Shown: piece after piece, positions 8,569-17,502 of the stretch
How the letters are laid out: each line of letters opens with the position of its first letter
Position numbering within the stretch: the first letter of the stretch is position 1
Assembly: GCA_964527835.1 (NCBI GenBank)
Contig: CAZGNV010000007.1
Location: 1 to 64,000 of the forward strand
Origin: JAFDCJ01 sp964527835
GTDB taxonomy: Bacteria; Desulfobacterota; Desulfobacteria; Desulfobacterales; JAFDCJ01
Direction: 5' to 3'
Length of the DNA stretch: 64,000 nt
The notes under the pieces: generated by a model
Databases searched by the model: none
What the model was told of the DNA's origin: nothing
The model's input: the letters and a program-made list of their open reading frames with translations, nothing else
Translations under genes and position numbers: made by a program

Positions 8569-10263
8569 TCATTCTTTCAGTGTCAACCAGACATATTGAT
8601 AGGGCCCCAGGACAAAGGCCTGCGGGTCCATCTGTTGAGCGCCGATCAGGTCCGTCATGGCCGCCGGAAGATCTTTTTCCGGCAGCGCCAGCGGGATCGA
8701 ATCCCAGGAAATGTTGGTGACGGCATAGATGGTCTGGTTTGGCGAAAAGCGTTTGATGGCAAATATTCTGGGATCCATTTCCAGGATTTCAAAGCCCGAA
8801 TTGGGGTCAAAGGCCGGCTGGTTCCTGCGAATCTGGATCATTTTCAGGTAGGGGTAAAAAACCCGGGCGCGAAAAGACGACGGGTCGTTTAGCTGCGCCA
8901 GCACGTCCGGCAAAAGAAGTTTTTCGCGGTTAATGGTGCGCGCCCTTCCGGTCTGCCGCACACCTTCCACCCAGTTGCGCGAGCCGAGCAGGCTGTGAAT
9001 ATAGGTGGCCGGCACGCCGGGCAGCACGTACTGGATGGCCTGGGAGGCCAGGAAACGCTCGGCCCGGTCTGATTTTTTATCAGCCAAAATCGCATCCACG
9101 TAAGTGATGTTCAATTCGTAGGGACTTTCACTGCCGTCCGGATTGCGCTTGTAGGAGACCTGGCCGTCATTGGCAATGACCACCTCGACGAGGGCTTCGA
9201 TCTCTGCGGGCGGCAGGATGCCTTCCAGGGGCCGCACGCCGATGCCGTCATGGGAAGCGGTGAAATTAAAGAAGGTGTTGTGGGCGGATTCCAGATGCAA
9301 TCCGGCGGCCCACCGGGTAAGCGCCGTGGTGTCCTGCTTGACGAAGGAGTAAAACAGCAGCGGCGGCAGGGTAAAGTTGTAGACCATCTGGGCCTCATCA
9401 TTGCCGTTGCCGAAATAGCTGATGTTTTCTTCATGGGGCACATTGGTTTCGGTGATGATCATGACATCCGGGGCGACTACGTCCAGCAGGCTGCGAAACA
9501 GTTTGACCATGTCATGGGTCTGGGGCAGGTGGATGCAGCGGGTGCCGATTTCCTTCCACAGGTAGGCAATGGCATCCAGACGCAGGATGGTGGCGCCCTG
9601 GCGGACGTAATAGAACAGCACTTCGATCATTTTTTCAAGCACATCCAGGCTCTTGAAATTGAAGTCAATCTGATCGGCGCTGAAGGTGGTCCATACATGC
9701 ACGGTTTGGCCGCTGGCTTTTTTGAAGGCGGTTAAAAGCGGCAGCGCTCTCGGCCGGACAACCCGGGACAGGTCCGTGTCCGGGTCGACTTCGATGGCGA
9801 AATCTTCATACCCCTCCCGGCCCTGCAGATAATTTTCGAACCACTGGCTTTTGGCGGAAAAATGATTGACGACATAGTCGAACATCAGCTCGAAATCAGC
9901 GCCGATGGCCTGGACATCCTCCCAGGTCCCCAGCTCCGGATCGATGGTGAAAAAATCCATGACCGAAAATCCGTCGTCGGAGGAATAGGGAAAAAACGGC
10001 AAAAAATGGATGGCGGACACGGCCTTTTTCAGATGCTGGGCGGCAAACTCATGTACGGCGGCCAGCGGAACCTGGCCCGGCTTTTTAAGCGAGTCGCCGT
10101 AGGTGATCAGGACCACGTCCTGCTGGGTAAAATAGGTCTTTTTTTTGGATGGCTGAACCGGAAATTTTTCGATCAGGGCCGCGATGCGTTCAAAGGCGCG
10201 CCGGCCGGTTTTGTCGCCGTAAATCCGGCCCAACAGCTGCTTGATGGTGTCCAGGTTGTCCAT
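8569..10263 (-). CDS. GH13_18 phosphorylase, glucosylglycerate phosphorylase-like
   Basis: 564 aa alpha-amylase-superfamily phosphorylase. Catalytic elements: nucleophile Asp in RLDAIAYLWKE, acid/base Glu in IITETNVPHEEN, and the third Asp in TASHDGIG. From memory the sequence resembles the E. coli YcjM / glucosylglycerate phosphorylase branch (SDDGFSV, MFDYVVNH, RPRALPLLT, PYELNITY) more than classical sucrose phosphorylase. Expected reaction: 2-O-alpha-glucosylglycerate plus phosphate to glucose-1-phosphate plus D-glycerate. The neighbouring phosphomutase and pyruvate kinase, and a glycerate 2-kinase at 19.7 kb, agree with that. Sucrose or sucrose-6-phosphate phosphorylase activity remains possible. 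GAGGAA lies about 9 bases before the ATG. Confidence 0.88.
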   Translation of the reverse strand: MDNLDTIKQLLGRIYGDKTGRRAFERIAALIEKFPVQPSKKKTYFTQQDVVLITYGDSLKKPGQVPLAAVHEFAAQHLKKAVSAIHFLPFFPYSSDDGFSVMDFFTIDPELGTWEDVQAIGADFELMFDYVVNHFSAKSQWFENYLQGREGYEDFAIEVDPDTDLSRVVRPRALPLLTAFKKASGQTVHVWTTFSADQIDFNFKSLDVLEKMIEVLFYYVRQGATILRLDAIAYLWKEIGTRCIHLPQTHDMVKLFRSLLDVVAPDVMIITETNVPHEENISYFGNGNDEAQMVYNFTLPPLLFYSFVKQDTTALTRWAAGLHLESAHNTFFNFTASHDGIGVRPLEGILPPAEIEALVEVVIANDGQVSYKRNPDGSESPYELNITYVDAILADKKSDRAERFLASQAIQYVLPGVPATYIHSLLGSRNWVEGVRQTGRARTINREKLLLPDVLAQLNDPSSFRARVFYPYLKMIQIRRNQPAFDPNSGFEILEMDPRIFAIKRFSPNQTIYAVTNISWDSIPLALPEKDLPAAMTDLIGAQQMDPQAFVLGPYQYVWLTLKE

Positions 10264-10424
10264 TTGTCGGGTTCCTCAACAATGATTTTTTCTGTTAGCT
10301 CTCAAAAAGCCATGGCAACCTGCGGCTGATTGAGAGCAATGTGTATTTTGGTTGAGCGTCATTGTCCATTTGAGGCAACATAAGCTTTTTTTGGCGGTTT
10401 GCAACAGGGGCTGAAACCTTATTG

Positions 10425-12515
10425 TCACTTGGCCTGCTGGGCCTGGATGGCGGTGATGGCCACCGTGTTGACGATGTCCGTCACGGTGCAGCCGCGGCTC
10501 AAATCGTTGACGGGCTTTTGCAATCCCTGCAGCACCGGGCCGATGGCCACGGCCCCGGCGGAGCGCTGAACCGCCTTGTAGAGGTTGTTGCCGGTGTTCA
10601 AATCCGGAAAAATAAAGACCGTGGCCCGGCCGGCCACCTCGCTGTCCGGCATTTTTGTTCTGGCCACCCCCGCGTCCACGGCCGCATCGTACTGGATGGG
10701 GCCTTCGATTTTCAGGTCCGGCCGGCGCCGGCGTGCCAGGCGGGTGGCTTCGCGGACCTTGTCCACATCCTTGCCCTTGCCGGAAACCCCGGTGGAATAC
10801 GAACACATGGCCACCCGCGGTTCGATGCCGTAAAGTGCGGCGGTGTCCGCCGAGCTGATGGCGATGTCTGCCAGCTGCTGCGCATCGGGGTCCGGGTTAA
10901 CCGCACAGTCGCCGTACACCAGCACCCGGTCTTCCAGGCACATCAGAAACACGCTGGAGACGATGGACACCCCGGGCCGGGTGCGGATGATCTGCAGGGC
11001 CGGGCGGATTGTATCGGCGGTGGGGTGAACCGCCCCGGAAACCATGCCGGCCACCGCCCCCTCGTAAACCATCATGGTGCCAAAAAAACTGACGTCGGAC
11101 ATGGCGTCCCGGGCCATGTCCATGGAGATGCCTTTGTGCTTGCGCAGTTCGTAATAGGTGCGGGTGTAACGTTGAAGCAATTCGGAGTTCAGGGGATCCA
11201 CAATGGGGATCTTTTCCAGGTTGAGTCCCAGGGCCGCGATTCTTTGGCGGATTGCTTGCGGATTGCCCAGCAGGGTGATATCGGCTGCCTTGCGCTGCAG
11301 CAGCAGTTCAGTGGCCCGCAGGATGCGCTCGTCTTCGCCTTCGGGCAGAACAATATGCTGCCGGTCCGCCCGGGCCCACTCGATGAGCTTGTATTCGAAC
11401 ATGATCGGGGTCACCCGGGTGGAATGGGCCACCGAAATCCGGTTTTCAATTTCCGCGATGTTCACCCGGGATTCGAAAAGTCCCAGGGCGGCGGCGATCT
11501 TGCGCTCATTTTGTGGAGTCAGCGCCGCCCTTACCGCAGCAGCCTCCATGGCACTGGTGAACGTATCGGCCTCCACGCTGATAATGGGAATCGGTGATTT
11601 TTTTTCAAACCCTTCCACCAGCCGCTGCACCCGGGTTTCCAGCATCAGCCCTCCGGTCAGCAGCAGCCCGGAGATGTTCGGATAGGTCTCCGCAATGGTC
11701 GCCGCCAGGGTGCCCAGGATGACGTCTGCCCGGTCCACGGGGGTGATGATCAGCGTCCCTTCGGTGACGTAGTCCAGAAAGCGCGGCAGGTTCATGGCGG
11801 CAATCTTGATGTTGGTCACCGTGCGGTTGAGTCCGTCCGAATCTCCGTGCAGCAGGCGGCCATTCAAGGCGGCGGCAATCTCGCCCACCGTCGGTTTGGT
11901 CAGCAGGGGCTCTTCGGTCAGGACATAGGCCGGTTCTTTGGCCACCGGCAGTTGCCCGACCAGCGCCTCAACGGAAGTGGCCTGTTGCGGGTCCACGCGG
12001 TTGATAAGGGTGGCCACCATGGTGCAGCCCTGGGTTTCGAAAAACTCCCGGGTGACCCGCAAAGCGTCGATGACCTGCCGCGGGGATTTTTGCTGCCCGT
12101 TGACCACCGCCACCACCGGGCAGCCCAGGTTGTTGGCCACATCCGCATTGAAGTCGTACTCGAAGGCCGCTGAAACCCCCGTAAAATCCGTGCCTTCGCA
12201 CAGCACAAAATCGCAGCGGCTTTCCAGGGCCTTGTACTTGGCGAGGATAATTTTCAAAAGGCCGTCATAACTGCCTGCGCCGACCATTTTGCGGGCCTCT
12301 GCATGGCGGCAGGCATACATGTCATCATAGGGGATTTTTAAATTGTAGCGGCTGCGGATCAGCTCGATATTGTTGTCGCATTCTACGTCCGGGATGACGG
12401 GCCGGAAAAACCCGATTTTATGCAGCCGCCGGGACAGCAGTTCCATCAGTCCCAGGGCCACCACGGACTTGCCGCTGCGCGGCTCCATGGCGGCAATGTA
12501 CAAGTTGCTTGACAT
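10425..12515 (-). CDS. pta: Phosphate acetyltransferase (long form)
   Basis: Interconverts acetyl-CoA and acetyl phosphate. About 696 aa, the three-domain long form: an N-terminal dethiobiotin-synthetase-like P-loop region (EPRSGKSVVALGL), a central DRTGG domain, and a C-terminal PTA/PTB catalytic domain (from about residue 370; VLPEGEDERILRA, YGDCAVNPDP, SYSTGVSGKG). AAGGAGA lies 7 bases before the ATG at 12515; the in-frame TTG at 12521 is less likely. No ackA is adjacent. A 161-bp gap with no coding potential separates it from the downstream phosphorylase. Acetyl phosphate allows ATP yield from acetyl-CoA, or acetate uptake in a sulfate reducer. Confidence 0.96.
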   Translation of the reverse strand: MSSNLYIAAMEPRSGKSVVALGLMELLSRRLHKIGFFRPVIPDVECDNNIELIRSRYNLKIPYDDMYACRHAEARKMVGAGSYDGLLKIILAKYKALESRCDFVLCEGTDFTGVSAAFEYDFNADVANNLGCPVVAVVNGQQKSPRQVIDALRVTREFFETQGCTMVATLINRVDPQQATSVEALVGQLPVAKEPAYVLTEEPLLTKPTVGEIAAALNGRLLHGDSDGLNRTVTNIKIAAMNLPRFLDYVTEGTLIITPVDRADVILGTLAATIAETYPNISGLLLTGGLMLETRVQRLVEGFEKKSPIPIISVEADTFTSAMEAAAVRAALTPQNERKIAAALGLFESRVNIAEIENRISVAHSTRVTPIMFEYKLIEWARADRQHIVLPEGEDERILRATELLLQRKAADITLLGNPQAIRQRIAALGLNLEKIPIVDPLNSELLQRYTRTYYELRKHKGISMDMARDAMSDVSFFGTMMVYEGAVAGMVSGAVHPTADTIRPALQIIRTRPGVSIVSSVFLMCLEDRVLVYGDCAVNPDPDAQQLADIAISSADTAALYGIEPRVAMCSYSTGVSGKGKDVDKVREATRLARRRRPDLKIEGPIQYDAAVDAGVARTKMPDSEVAGRATVFIFPDLNTGNNLYKAVQRSAGAVAIGPVLQGLQKPVNDLSRGCTVTDIVNTVAITAIQAQQAK

Positions 12516-12601
12516 GGGCAAATCTCCTTTATCACTTTAAACACTTCCGGTGTTTTTGGCAACTATTTGTTTAAGTGACGTGGACCTGTTGCGGGCGAGG
12601 G

Positions 12602-12630
12602 TTGCAATTGCACCCAAAGCAATGTATAAG
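12602..12630 (+). promoter_or_regulatory. Sigma70-type promoter for the 12689 gene
   Basis: TTGCAA (12602-12607), 17-bp spacer, TATAAG (12625-12630). A perfect 10-bp palindrome, TGCAATTGCA (12603-12612), covers the -35 box and could be an operator half. It lies about 60 bases before the start codon of the small gene. Confidence 0.5.
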
Positions 12631-12688
12631 ACGTTCCTGACATCAGGGGCTGTTTTAAGACAACCGGAGTTTAGACAAGGAGGGAAAA

Positions 12689-12946
12689 ATGCCCAAACAG
12701 GCGATCAAGAAGATGAATGGAGTGCTGGCTTCGGTGTTTGCGCACACCGGTCATATCTCGAAGGAGGATGCCAAGGAAATCAGCGGACTGGAGGACCATG
12801 AGTTTGAAAAGGTATACGCCCACGCCTCCAACATTGCTGAAGAGGTACTCAAAACCGAGGGCAATAAGATGGATAAATTCATCGAACATGTTGCCAAGGT
12901 AATCGATAAGTATACCAAGGAATTCGGGGATCAATCATTCTTCTAG
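12689..12946 (+). CDS. Small conserved-looking hypothetical protein
   Basis: 85 aa, soluble, highly charged and helix-rich, with no signal peptide or membrane segment (MPKQAIKKMNGVLASVFAH... ending DQSFF). I do not recognise the family. A strong AAGGAGGG ribosome-binding site lies 6 bases upstream, a promoter at 12602-12630 and a terminator-like hairpin immediately after the stop. It therefore looks like a free-standing transcription unit expressed by itself between pta (divergent) and the mla operon. Confidence 0.75.
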   Translation: MPKQAIKKMNGVLASVFAHTGHISKEDAKEISGLEDHEFEKVYAHASNIAEEVLKTEGNKMDKFIEHVAKVIDKYTKEFGDQSFF

Positions 12947-12977
12947 GTCCCATCGTATTTCCGTTGGGCCTTTTTTC
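12945..12977 (+). terminator. Rho-independent terminator after the 85-aa gene
   Basis: The stem AGGTCCCA / TTGGGCCT (one wobble pair and one mismatch) with an 11-base loop is followed by TTTTTTC. It begins within the stop codon and isolates the small gene from the downstream mla operon. Confidence 0.6.
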
Positions 12978-13103
12978 TTGTATCTTTCCAGCTTCTATGA
13001 TAACTGATCACAGCTTGGAATTTGCCCTGCATTGCCTCCCGGGGCTGAAGGCGAATTGACAATTTCAGCAGTCTCGGGCAGCATTGGAAAGGAAAAGCAC
13101 ACA

Positions 13104-13952
13104 ATGGCAGACGATTCCACGGCCGTGGAGCCCGCAAAAGCGGAGGCGGCAAAGCCGGCCAAAAGGGTGGCAAGCGCCTTTTTTGATTTTTTCGGCTTTA
13201 AGGCCATCCGGCTCAACAACGATCTGGGGGCCATGGCCATTTTCTTCTTCCGTTCCTTTTTCATGATTTTCCGCATCAAGGCCATCCCCGAAATTATCCA
13301 GCAGATCTATTTTATCGGCGCCCGGTCCGTGCAGATCGTGATGCTGGTCGGGTTTTTCACCGGCATGGTCCTCGGCTTGCAGCTGTATTACGTGCTGGTC
13401 AAGTTCGGCTCGGTGGGGGTGCTGGGAACGGCCATCGCCCTGACGCTGATCCGGGAGATGGGCCCGGTGCTGGCGGCGATCATGATCACGGCGCGGGCGG
13501 GTTCGGCCATGACCGCTGAAATCGGCATCCAGCGCATCTCCGAGCAGATCGACGCCTTGACCACCATGCGCATCGATCCGCTGGGATTTCTGATCAGCCC
13601 CCGCATCGCGGCGGCGGTTATCAGCTTTCCGATTCTAACCGCCCTGTTCGACCTCATCGGCATTATCGGGGCCTGGGTCAGCGCCTGCCTGCTGCTGGGG
13701 GTCAATTCCGGCTCGTACTTTTACCGCGTGGTGGCCAGCACCGGAATGGAGGATGTGCGCGGCGGCTTTATCAAGGCCATTGTCTTCGGCCTGCTGATTG
13801 TGACCATCTGCTGTTTTCAGGGGTTTTTCACCCATATGCGCACGGACAGTTACGGGGCCAAAAGTGTGAGCCTGTCCACCACTTCGGCGGTGGTCATCTC
13901 CTGCGTGATGATCCTGATTTCCGATTACGTTGTGACTTCATTTTTGCTCTAG
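13104..13952 (+). CDS. mlaE: MlaE-type permease of an MCE lipid transporter
   Basis: About 282 aa inner-membrane permease of the Mla (maintenance of outer-membrane lipid asymmetry) ABC system. A 20-residue Ala/Lys-rich N-terminus is followed by 5-6 hydrophobic segments. Family hallmarks are visible: LIREMGPVLAAIMITARAGSA and AEIGIQRISEQIDAL. GGAAAGGA lies about 8 bases before the ATG at 13104. A longer frame from 13032 would add 24 unlikely residues. First gene of mlaE-F-D-C-A; MlaF starts 8 bp after its stop. Confidence 0.94.
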   Translation: MADDSTAVEPAKAEAAKPAKRVASAFFDFFGFKAIRLNNDLGAMAIFFFRSFFMIFRIKAIPEIIQQIYFIGARSVQIVMLVGFFTGMVLGLQLYYVLVKFGSVGVLGTAIALTLIREMGPVLAAIMITARAGSAMTAEIGIQRISEQIDALTTMRIDPLGFLISPRIAAAVISFPILTALFDLIGIIGAWVSACLLLGVNSGSYFYRVVASTGMEDVRGGFIKAIVFGLLIVTICCFQGFFTHMRTDSYGAKSVSLSTTSAVVISCVMILISDYVVTSFLL

Positions 13953-13960
13953 GAAACGCC

Positions 13961-15250
13961 ATGGACACCAACAGAGAGCCCTTGATCGAATTTAAAGGGG
14001 TCAGCAAGTCATTCGGCGATCGCAAAATACTGGACCGCATTGATTTTTCGATTTACGAAGGTGAGGTCACCACCCTGATCGGGCTGTCGGGGACGGGCAA
14101 AAGTGTCACCCTCAAGCACATCATCGGGATGCTCAAACCCGATGAGGGGCAGATCCTGTTCCGGGGCAAGCCCATTGACCAGATGAGCAGGTCGGAATGG
14201 AATGCTTACATCTCCCAGATCAGCTACATGTTTCAAAACAACGCCTTGTTCGATTCCATGACGGTCTTTGAAAACGTGGCCCTGCCGCTCAAATACACCA
14301 CCAGGATGAAGAAAAAGGAAATCGAGCAAAAGGCCATGGCGCGCATCGAGCAGACCGAGCTGACCGAGGTGGCCGACAAGTACCCGTCGGAGATTTCCGG
14401 CGGCATGCAGAAAAGAGCGGCTCTGGCGCGCGCGCTGGTGACCGATCCGAACATCGTCCTGTTTGACGAGCCCACCACGGGCCAGGATCCGATCCGCAAA
14501 AATGCCATTTTGAGCATGGTGGCCGACTACCAGAAGCGCTTCGGGTTTACCGCCCTTTTGATCAGCCATGAAATCCCGGATGTCTATTTCATCTCCAATC
14601 GCATCCTGGCCCTTTACGACCGCAAGATTGTCTTCCAGGGCACGCCTGAGGAATTTGAGGCCTTTGACCACCCCTTTCGCCAGGAGCTGATCTCCAGCCT
14701 TGAAAACCTGGGCCAGGAGCTGACGGGGCTGTATTCGCGGCGCCAGTTCAAAGTGCGCTACCAGAGCGATTTGAGCCAGCGCCACCCGGATGCATCTTAC
14801 GCGGCGGCCGTGTTTGCCATCGACGATCTGGATGCCATCGCCGACACCCTGGGCCATGACGTGGCCCAGCAGGTCATCCGCTCGCTGGGCTCGTACATCA
14901 ACAAGCATTTTGGTGCGGTGGGAGGGTTTTCCTCGCGGCAGACCATCAATGAATATGCCACGGTGCTGCCCTATTCGGACTTGCAGGAAGCCGAACGGAT
15001 CATGGAAAATTTTACCAGGGACTTCAAGGAGCACGGGATCACCGATTACGAAGGCTACGAGATTCGTGAGATCCCGGCCAGCGGCGAGAAAGATACTTCC
15101 CCTTCGGAAGGCAGGGTCCAGTTCAGCGTAATGGCCGGTCTGGCCCAGGGAAAACCCCAGATCGAAATTGAATCGGTGATGGAATTTGCCCGGTTTAACC
15201 AGCAAGAGATCGCACGTTTTGAATGTGTACGCGGAGGTAAAGCACAATGA
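13961..15250 (+). CDS. mlaF: MlaF-type ABC ATPase with C-terminal degenerate GGDEF-like domain
   Basis: 429 aa, about 160 longer than ordinary MlaF. The ATPase half has Walker A GLSGTGKS (41-48), the LSGGQ-equivalent ISGGMQ (145-150), Walker B IVLFDEP (165-171) and the switch His in LLISHE. Residues about 278-360 resemble a diguanylate-cyclase fold: DDLDAIADTLGHDVAQQV is like the DxxKxxNDxxGHxxGD helix, and the GGDEF position appears to be TINEY followed by ATVLP. The metal and substrate residues are lost, so a regulatory or structural role is more likely than c-di-GMP synthesis. The fold assignment is by eye. The stop overlaps the mlaD start by 4 bp. Confidence 0.9.
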   Translation: MDTNREPLIEFKGVSKSFGDRKILDRIDFSIYEGEVTTLIGLSGTGKSVTLKHIIGMLKPDEGQILFRGKPIDQMSRSEWNAYISQISYMFQNNALFDSMTVFENVALPLKYTTRMKKKEIEQKAMARIEQTELTEVADKYPSEISGGMQKRAALARALVTDPNIVLFDEPTTGQDPIRKNAILSMVADYQKRFGFTALLISHEIPDVYFISNRILALYDRKIVFQGTPEEFEAFDHPFRQELISSLENLGQELTGLYSRRQFKVRYQSDLSQRHPDASYAAAVFAIDDLDAIADTLGHDVAQQVIRSLGSYINKHFGAVGGFSSRQTINEYATVLPYSDLQEAERIMENFTRDFKEHGITDYEGYEIREIPASGEKDTSPSEGRVQFSVMAGLAQGKPQIEIESVMEFARFNQQEIARFECVRGGKAQ

Positions 15251-15702
15251 AGAAATATTCCAAGGAGACGGTGGTGGGGATTTTTGTAGTCATCGGCCTG
15301 CTCGCCATCGGGTATATGACCGTCAAGCTGGGCAAGGCAGGCTTTGGCGGAGGCAACAGTTATTCACTGATTGCCAAGTTCAACCAGGTAACCGGTTTGC
15401 GGGAAGGCAATGCCGTTTATATGCTGGGGCTGGAGATCGGGCAGGTGAAAAAATTCAGCCTGGACCAGGAAAACCAGCAGGTGGTGGTGGAACTGATGAT
15501 CGACAAAGGCATCGAAATCTATGATGATGCCATCGCTTCCATCAAAACCGAGGGGTTGATCGGCGACAAGTACGTGGCCATCGATCCGGGCGGCGGCGGC
15601 GACCTGCTGGCCGCCGGCGACACCATCACCGATACCAATTCGCCCACGGACATCATGGATCTGATCAGCAAGTATGCCTTCGGCGATGTGGGTGGAAAGT
15701 AG
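15247..15702 (+). CDS. mlaD: MlaD-type MCE substrate-binding protein
   Basis: 151 aa. One N-terminal membrane anchor (about residues 8-26) is followed by a single MCE domain (about 38-117: FNQVTGLREGNAVYMLGLEIGQV ... GLIGDKYVAIDPGGGGD). MlaD hexamers form the periplasmic collar on MlaFE and pass phospholipid to or from MlaC. Length and single-MCE architecture match canonical MlaD. The start overlaps the mlaF stop (translational coupling). Confidence 0.94.
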   Translation: MKKYSKETVVGIFVVIGLLAIGYMTVKLGKAGFGGGNSYSLIAKFNQVTGLREGNAVYMLGLEIGQVKKFSLDQENQQVVVELMIDKGIEIYDDAIASIKTEGLIGDKYVAIDPGGGGDLLAAGDTITDTNSPTDIMDLISKYAFGDVGGK

Positions 15703-15708
15703 AGGAAT

Positions 15709-15770
15709 GCGCATAGCGCAAAGGGCGCAAAGCGCAGAGAGCATGGTGCAGGGAACATAGCGCAGAGCGG
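15709..15770. repeat. Short degenerate GCGCAAAG-type repeats
   Basis: Simple reiterated units (ATAGCGCAAAG, GGCGCAAAG, CGCAGAG, CATAGCGCAGAG) fill most of the mlaD-mlaC gap. Function unknown; it lengthens the spacing inside an otherwise compact operon. Confidence 0.5.
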
Positions 15771-15813
15771 AACGGATCCAAAAAGCCAGATCAGGCTTTA
15801 CAAGGAGGGTAAG

Positions 15814-16413
15814 ATGAATAAAAGATATTGCGGACTATTGATCGTCTTTGTTTTTGCGGTCATGATCCCGCTGCAGGGATATGCCGCCACTCCGAAAGCC
15901 ACGGTGGAAACCGCGGTCAACGGGCTGCTGCAGACCCTGGGGTCGTCGGACTTCAAGACCAAGGCCAAGGATGAAAAGATTGCGATTATCAGCAAGCAGA
16001 TCGATCCCTTTTTCGACTTCAAGGCGCTTTCGCGTCGCACCCTGGGCCGGGAGTGGAAAAAGATGAGCGCCGAACAGCAGACGGAATTCGTGGACCTGTT
16101 CAAGAAGCTGCTGCAGGGGGTGTATGCGGACCGGCTGCTGGCCTACTCGGATCAGAAAGTGCTCTATGGCAAGGAGACCATGCTTAAAAAGGGCCGTGCC
16201 GAAGTCCAAAGTTTCCTGCAGACCTCCGACGGCAAGAAGATCCCCCTTTTTTACCGCCTCACCAACAGGAGCGGAGAATGGAAGGTTTACGATGTCATCA
16301 TCGAGGGGGTGAGCATGGTTAAAAATTACCGGACCCAGTTCCGCCAGATCCTGTCCAAGGATTCGCCGGACAAGCTGCTGGAGATTCTGCGCAAAAAAGT
16401 GGGGCAGAGCTGA
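15814..16413 (+). CDS. mlaC: MlaC-type periplasmic phospholipid-binding protein
   Basis: 199 aa with a signal peptide (about residues 1-25, cleavage after YAA) and a Tol_2/MlaC domain. Family features include DFKALSRRTLGREWKKMS, the VYADRLLAY segment and the C-terminal VKNYRTQFRQIL. MlaC shuttles phospholipid between the inner-membrane MlaFED and outer-membrane MlaA complexes. AAGGAGGG lies 6 bases before the ATG. It follows mlaD after 111 bp of repetitive sequence. Confidence 0.93.
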   Translation: MNKRYCGLLIVFVFAVMIPLQGYAATPKATVETAVNGLLQTLGSSDFKTKAKDEKIAIISKQIDPFFDFKALSRRTLGREWKKMSAEQQTEFVDLFKKLLQGVYADRLLAYSDQKVLYGKETMLKKGRAEVQSFLQTSDGKKIPLFYRLTNRSGEWKVYDVIIEGVSMVKNYRTQFRQILSKDSPDKLLEILRKKVGQS

Positions 16414-16439
16414 GCAGGAAACGATTGCCAGGAGGTTAG

Positions 16440-17318
16440 ATGGGCGCAGCTGTCATCGTGAAAAAGGCCGTGTATCTTGTGGCCGTGAGCGCATTGTTGG
16501 TCATTTTTTGCAGCCCCGGCCTTGCCGGGGAAAATAGGAGCGAACCCATCGAACTGCCCGGCCTGCTGCTGGCCCAGCAAACCCAGGAAGAGTCTGCCGA
16601 TCAACACACGGAAACACCTGTCGACGAGGTCCGGGACCAGGAAAAGAAGGACGAAGACGAGGACGAGTTTGATGACGAAGATGAGTACGACGATGAAGGA
16701 CCGGAAGAAGTTCTGATATCTGACCCCTTGATCGGGATGAACCGCGGACTTTACCATTTCAACGACAAGATGTATTTCTGGGTGCTCAAGCCGGTGTCCC
16801 GGGGCTACGGCTTCATCATCCCCGAAGAGCTGCGGCTGGCCGTCCGTAACATGTTTTACAACGTGCGCTTTCCGGTGCGCTTTATCAACTGCCTGCTGCA
16901 GGGCAAGGTGCGCAAGTCATGGTATACGTTCGGCGAGTTTTTCATCAATACCACGGTGGGGTTTTTGGGCATGCAGAACGTGGCGGCCAATTATCCCGAG
17001 CTGCAGCCCAGCAAGGAGGACCTGGGCCAGACCTTTGCGGTGTGGGGATTCGGCAACGGGGCGTTTATCATGCTGCCGTTTTTCGGCCCCTCCAGCGTGC
17101 GCGACGGGTTAGGCAGGCTGGGAGATACTTTTTTTGATCCCCTGTGGTGGTACTTTGACGACATCTGGGTGTCGCTGGCCATTCGGGCCTTTGAGACGGT
17201 CAATGAGACGTCAACGCGCATCGGCGAGTACGAGGCGCTCAAGGAGGCGGCCATCGATCCGTACATCATGCTGCGCAACGCCTGGGTCCAGAACCGCAAC
17301 AAGTTGATTGCCGAATAG
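16440..17318 (+). CDS. mlaA: MlaA (VacJ-family) outer-membrane protein
   Basis: 292 aa. The N-terminal hydrophobic segment ends FCSPGLAGE. The Cys there is not in a good lipobox, so either atypical lipidation or signal-peptidase-I cleavage is possible. Residues about 60-90 are very acidic (EDEDEFDDEDEYDDEG), which MlaA proteins usually lack. The MlaA domain then follows (DPLIGMNRGLYHFNDKMYFWVLKPV ... FFGPSSVRDGLG). MlaA extracts mislocalised phospholipid from the outer-leaflet side. AGGAGG lies 5 bases before the ATG. Last gene of the mla operon. Confidence 0.93.
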   Translation: MGAAVIVKKAVYLVAVSALLVIFCSPGLAGENRSEPIELPGLLLAQQTQEESADQHTETPVDEVRDQEKKDEDEDEFDDEDEYDDEGPEEVLISDPLIGMNRGLYHFNDKMYFWVLKPVSRGYGFIIPEELRLAVRNMFYNVRFPVRFINCLLQGKVRKSWYTFGEFFINTTVGFLGMQNVAANYPELQPSKEDLGQTFAVWGFGNGAFIMLPFFGPSSVRDGLGRLGDTFFDPLWWYFDDIWVSLAIRAFETVNETSTRIGEYEALKEAAIDPYIMLRNAWVQNRNKLIAE

Positions 17319-17502
17319 TAAAACCACAAAAAGAAAAAATCAGCCGCCGCAGGCGGAACCAGAATTCCAGATTTTCGACAATTCCTGCCCGCAGAGTTCC
17401 ATATCTGTTCCCGCTGATCAGCCTTTTGTCCGCCGGCGCTGTTGACAAGTCCGGATCAGTAATTAAACCTAAGTATACAAATTCATACCAAGGAGGTGCC
17501 CC

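Noticed and set aside
10422..11597. 391-codon open frame on the plus strand
   Set aside because: It lies entirely antisense to pta, whose protein is full-length and conserved; the frame is a GC-skew shadow with low-complexity Gly/His-rich translation.
14009..15247. 412-codon open frame on the minus strand
   Set aside because: Antisense to mlaF; no family features, explained by codon structure of the real gene.
17335..17360. CCGCC/GGCGG hairpin after mlaA as a terminator
   Set aside because: The T-run lies on the minus-strand side (A-run precedes the stem on plus), where no gene ends; it does not terminate mlaA in the usual sense.
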